From NCBI GenBank assembly GCA_964404765.1, contig CAYOLL010000040.1, positions 1-14,937 of the forward strand: 14,937 nucleotides of DNA, written 5' to 3'. Below the pieces are notes generated by a model. That model had not been told where the DNA came from and searched no databases. It saw only the letters and a list, made by a program, of their open reading frames with translations. This document shows positions 11,938-14,937 of this stretch, one piece after another. A program made the position numbers and the translations under genes. Position 1 is the first letter of the stretch, and every line of letters starts with the position of its first letter. This stretch comes from CAYOLL01 sp964404765 [NCBI: uncultured Gemmatimonadota bacterium] (lineage in GTDB: Bacteria; 4572-55).

Positions 11938-14937
11938 TTATAAACCATCCGCCGGCCCGCTGGACGGCACCACATGCATATTCAGTCGGTTCATTTCGGC
12001 CACGCGGATATTGGTTTCGTCTAACCAGAACAGATTCCAGCAAGTGCGCAAATCGGTATCTTCCACGACTTGCAGGGTGCAGGTCAGTTTTTCGGACGGT
12101 CTAACCGGGCGATATAAAATCAGATTTTCAAAGCCAGTGGGCAGCGAGGTCATGGACTTTTGGCGATACTTCCACAGCAGCGCCAGTTGCAAGCCGGCGT
12201 CCAACGAGACAACCGTAGCATCATGCCCGCCATTGGGGGTGCGAATCTCGCCGCGGCAACCGTAACGATCCACATCCAAACCGGCGCGCACGGCCTGGAA
12301 AGCCGGTCCGTGAAACAACTCGCGGTCGTAGATTTTTTGCGGGTCCAACGGCCACGGCTCGTTAAAGCTGACCGGGCCAGACGTTTGGGGCGGCATGGCG
12401 TCTTCCGGCAGTTCCAGCGTGGCCTGGTAATGCAGCACCGGTCGATCACCCAGACTGCTCAGCGAAAGTTTCACAGATCCGGGCGTCAAGGGATCGACCG
12501 CAATCATAAACTTTTGGGTGATGGTGTCGTAATCCTTCAATTGAATGCCTTTCAGCACCTTCATATTGCGGCAGATTACCCGTTCGTAATCGGGATACAA
12601 GCCCCGCACCAGCGCGGCAAACCACTCGTAAACCTGCATGACCGGCACAACCGGCACACCTTGAATCCGATGGCTGTCGATCAGGGGCGCGCTGTGGCGG
12701 CCAATCTGCAAGATAAAGTCCTTCTTGCGGTTGGCGTCGCGCCAGATGTCCACGCTTTCGCCCACTAACACTTCCACTGGATCGTCAATCGAGCTCGTCA
12801 GCAAGTCCACAAACGTCGCCGCGCCTTGCTCCAACTGAATCAGCCCAATGCCCTGGGCCTCGAAGTGGCGGGCCAATTCCGTATTGACCATGCCGCCGGC
12901 CCACGGGCCCCAATTGATAGACTTGACCAAACACTTGCCGCTGCGGCGGCGTTTCTCTTCCTGACAGGCTTTGTTGAGGATTTCGTTGGCCATGCCGTAA
13001 TCGCTTTGGCCACGATTGCCCAGGCGGGCGGTGACGGAGGAAAAGCAGCAGATATGATGCAACTTGTCCGTGGCGGTTGCGGCCAGCAGATTCTTAAAGC
13101 CGGTCACTTTGGTAGCAAAGACTCGCTGGAACTGCTCCGACGTCTTTTCATGAATCAGCTTATCGGCCAAAACGCCCGCTGCATGAACAAGAATGGTAAT
13201 CGGGCCCAACTTTTGGCGAGCCTCGGCCACTGCGACTTTGACCTGTTCGCCGTCGGTCACATCAGCGACCAAATATAAAACGCTGCTGCCTAAACTCGTT
13301 AATTGCCGCAAGGTCGTTTGCGCCTCGCGATTGGCCAAAACCAGGGCGACCTGTTGGTTCAATTCTTTGGGTGAAATGCTTTTGCCTTCCGCCCGGCTGC
13401 GCTGCAACAACGCCTGCTTCAGTTCGGCATCGCTGCGAGCCGCGGCTAAATCATCAGGATCGTCAGTAACGGGCGTGCGACCCAGAATAGCGATCTTGAG
13501 CGGCGCTTTTTGGGCCAACGCCACCATGCAAGCCGCCGTCACGCCACGCGCCCCGCCGCTGACCACCACCACCTCGTCGGCGCTGACGGGCATCGTATTG
13601 ATCGTATTCAGGCGTGTCATTTTGCGTAAGCCGACAATCATGCGCTGATTATCCGATCCCAGGCCGACTTCTAATTCCGGCCCACCGGTAATGATCTCGT
13701 CAAAAAGCGCGCGGGCTATATCGGCCGGAGTGCGGACGCCGGACGCGATATCGATCGCCCGGACAACGGCTTCCGGCCATTCCTTCGCCGCCGTTTTGAT
13801 CAACGACGTCGCGCCGGCCCGCCAGAAACGGTTGCCGCCGGAGTGATTCAAGCAAAAACTGCCGCCGGTATCCTGCACGGTGATAAAGAGACCGGCTTCG
13901 CTGACCAGCTTTTGACCCAGCCGGGCCGCTAAATGGAAGACGTGTTCATTTTCCAGTGTATACGCGGCTTGCGAATCATTTTCGTAGCGATTCAAGCCGC
14001 CCAGCCAGATGGCCCGTGTGGCCCCGGCCGGCAGGGCTTCCACAATTTCGGCGGTCACACCGACATCATGAAACAAAAGCTTTAACTGCTCGGCCACACC
14101 GATATTATCCGGGACAAGATACAACAGTCCGGGCGCAAAAAGGATGCGCGGCGCAACGCAAGAAGCCGGATTTGTCAGGGCGGCCACTTCGTAAACGAGC
14201 GGATGCTTTTGCGCCAAACTGTCGCCGTTGGATGGGACAGCGGCGGCGCTTGCGCCTTTCAACTTAACGGCGAAGTGCAGAATTTCGGCCAACGTCGCCA
14301 GCGAAGCCATGGCTCCGGTTTCGGCAGCGGCCAATTCCGGGATTTGCGTTTGCAGTTCGGACAGAATTTCGACGCGCTTGATTGAGTCAATGCCCAAATC
14401 CGCTTCCAGATTCATTTCCAACTGAATCATCTCCGCCGGATAGCCGGTTTTGTCAGCCACAACTGCGACGATCAGCATGCGCAATTTGTCGCTGTCAATG
14501 GCGGATTGAACAACTGGTTTTTCTTCAATTCCTGTTTTATCCGTAACATCCGTTTTTTCCGGTGAAAATCCGTGTTCTATGCTTTTTCCGTGTCCCATAC
14601 TTTTCTGGGAAAATTGCAAGATTTCCGCTAACGTGGCCAGCGTCGCCATCTCTCCGGTTTCGGCAGTAGCCAATTCCGGGATTTGCGCTTGCAGTTCGGA
14701 CAGAATTTCGACGCGCTTGATTGAGTCAATGCCCAAATCCGCTTCCAGATTCATTTCCAACTGAATCATCTCCGCCGGATAGCCGGTTTTGTCAGCCACA
14801 ACTGCGACGATCAGCATGCGCAATTTGTCGCTGTCAATGGCGGATTGAACAACTGGTTTTTCTTCAATTCCTGTTTTATCCGTAACATCCGTTTTTTCCG
14901 GTGAAAATCCGTGTTCTATGCTTTTTCCGTGTCCCAT
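11938..14937 (-). CDS. PfaA-like PUFA synthase subunit, C-terminal part (ACP-ACP-KR-DH)
   Basis: 999 residues are visible, and the 5' end is cut by the window edge. The first ATG is the start of a repeat unit that recurs internally (SMGHGKS at 113), so it is not a true start. In order: ACP at about 33-110 with phosphopantetheine Ser72 in LGIDSIK; ACP at about 146-223 with Ser185; a structural half of the reductase at about 245-440; ketoreductase at about 455-740, with NADPH loop SGGARGVTAA (460-469), Lys593, Ser634 and Tyr647 (SDYGMAN); dehydratase at about 745-995, with His756 in HRIQGVPVVP and Asp913 in DAGLQ. The order matches the C-terminal half of PfaA (KS-MAT-ACPn-KR-DH). Marine PfaA proteins carry about five or more ACPs, so more are expected beyond the edge. 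A trans enoyl reductase is not in this window. Confidence 0.92.
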   Translation of the reverse strand: MGHGKSIEHGFSPEKTDVTDKTGIEEKPVVQSAIDSDKLRMLIVAVVADKTGYPAEMIQLEMNLEADLGIDSIKRVEILSELQAQIPELATAETGEMATLATLAEILQFSQKSMGHGKSIEHGFSPEKTDVTDKTGIEEKPVVQSAIDSDKLRMLIVAVVADKTGYPAEMIQLEMNLEADLGIDSIKRVEILSELQTQIPELAAAETGAMASLATLAEILHFAVKLKGASAAAVPSNGDSLAQKHPLVYEVAALTNPASCVAPRILFAPGLLYLVPDNIGVAEQLKLLFHDVGVTAEIVEALPAGATRAIWLGGLNRYENDSQAAYTLENEHVFHLAARLGQKLVSEAGLFITVQDTGGSFCLNHSGGNRFWRAGATSLIKTAAKEWPEAVVRAIDIASGVRTPADIARALFDEIITGGPELEVGLGSDNQRMIVGLRKMTRLNTINTMPVSADEVVVVSGGARGVTAACMVALAQKAPLKIAILGRTPVTDDPDDLAAARSDAELKQALLQRSRAEGKSISPKELNQQVALVLANREAQTTLRQLTSLGSSVLYLVADVTDGEQVKVAVAEARQKLGPITILVHAAGVLADKLIHEKTSEQFQRVFATKVTGFKNLLAATATDKLHHICCFSSVTARLGNRGQSDYGMANEILNKACQEEKRRRSGKCLVKSINWGPWAGGMVNTELARHFEAQGIGLIQLEQGAATFVDLLTSSIDDPVEVLVGESVDIWRDANRKKDFILQIGRHSAPLIDSHRIQGVPVVPVMQVYEWFAALVRGLYPDYERVICRNMKVLKGIQLKDYDTITQKFMIAVDPLTPGSVKLSLSSLGDRPVLHYQATLELPEDAMPPQTSGPVSFNEPWPLDPQKIYDRELFHGPAFQAVRAGLDVDRYGCRGEIRTPNGGHDATVVSLDAGLQLALLWKYRQKSMTSLPTGFENLILYRPVRPSEKLTCTLQVVEDTDLRTCWNLFWLDETNIRVAEMNRLNMHVVPSSGPADGL
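14350..14598 (-). repeat. ACP tandem repeat unit, inner copy
   Basis: 249 bp identical to 14689-14937 at an offset of 339 bp (113 codons). It covers most of one ACP, including DSIKRVE, plus the linker with SMGHGKSIEHGF and TDVTDKTGIEEK. A T/C difference at 14349 versus 14688 ends the identity; beyond that, scattered differences appear. Confidence 0.93.
14689..14937 (-). repeat. ACP tandem repeat unit, outer copy at the window edge
   Basis: Identical to 14350-14598. The repeat runs into the window edge, so the number of copies cannot be known from here. Confidence 0.93.

Overview
The window suggests a GC-moderate environmental bacterium, most plausibly a Chloroflexota member of the Anaerolineae type. 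Three things point that way: the many short palindromic repeats inside genes (translated as FDKLRAG, LSGVEG, PTFSEKVGI and similar), the Uma2, MNT/HEPN and nucleotidyltransferase cassettes, and a large lipid-type polyketide synthase. This is an impression from repeat style, not a phylogenetic result. Every supported gene is on the minus strand, so the locus reads from position 14937 down to 1.

14937-11938 is the C-terminal part of a PfaA-like polyunsaturated-fatty-acid (PUFA) synthase subunit: at least two tandem acyl carrier domains, a ketoreductase and a dehydratase. Its N-terminus, expected to hold KS and acyltransferase domains, lies outside the window. 11837-9686 is a 2.2 kb island of small accessory genes: a Uma2-family PD-(D/E)XK protein, a small conserved protein overlapping a DUF6036-like nucleotidyltransferase, and an MNT nucleotidyltransferase with an ATGA overlap to a HEPN protein. 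9470-2409 is a 2353-residue protein with the order KS, chain-length-factor-like KS, AT, DH, DH. This is a PfaC-type protein with a PfaB-type acyltransferase built in. 2122-110 is a dynamin-like GTPase of visibly more AT-rich composition. Its stop overlaps the start of a further very short frame at the left edge.

The two synthase proteins are complementary. The right-hand one holds the growing chain on its ACPs and reduces and dehydrates it; the left-hand one condenses (KS/CLF), loads or transfers (AT) and dehydrates or isomerises (DH-DH). With the missing KS-MAT and a trans enoyl reductase (PfaD) and phosphopantetheinyl transferase (PfaE), neither seen here, this would form a PUFA-synthase-like or related long-chain lipid assembly line. 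The product cannot be predicted from this window.

The most unusual feature is that the synthase reading frames hold at least seven distinct families of short, mostly palindromic repeats. All are kept in frame. Most sit in interdomain linkers, but some are inside the KS, CLF and DH domains. Two are perfect 33-bp palindromes (11 codons). The inter-ACP linker is also repeated, and 249 bp of the ACP repeat is identical between copies.
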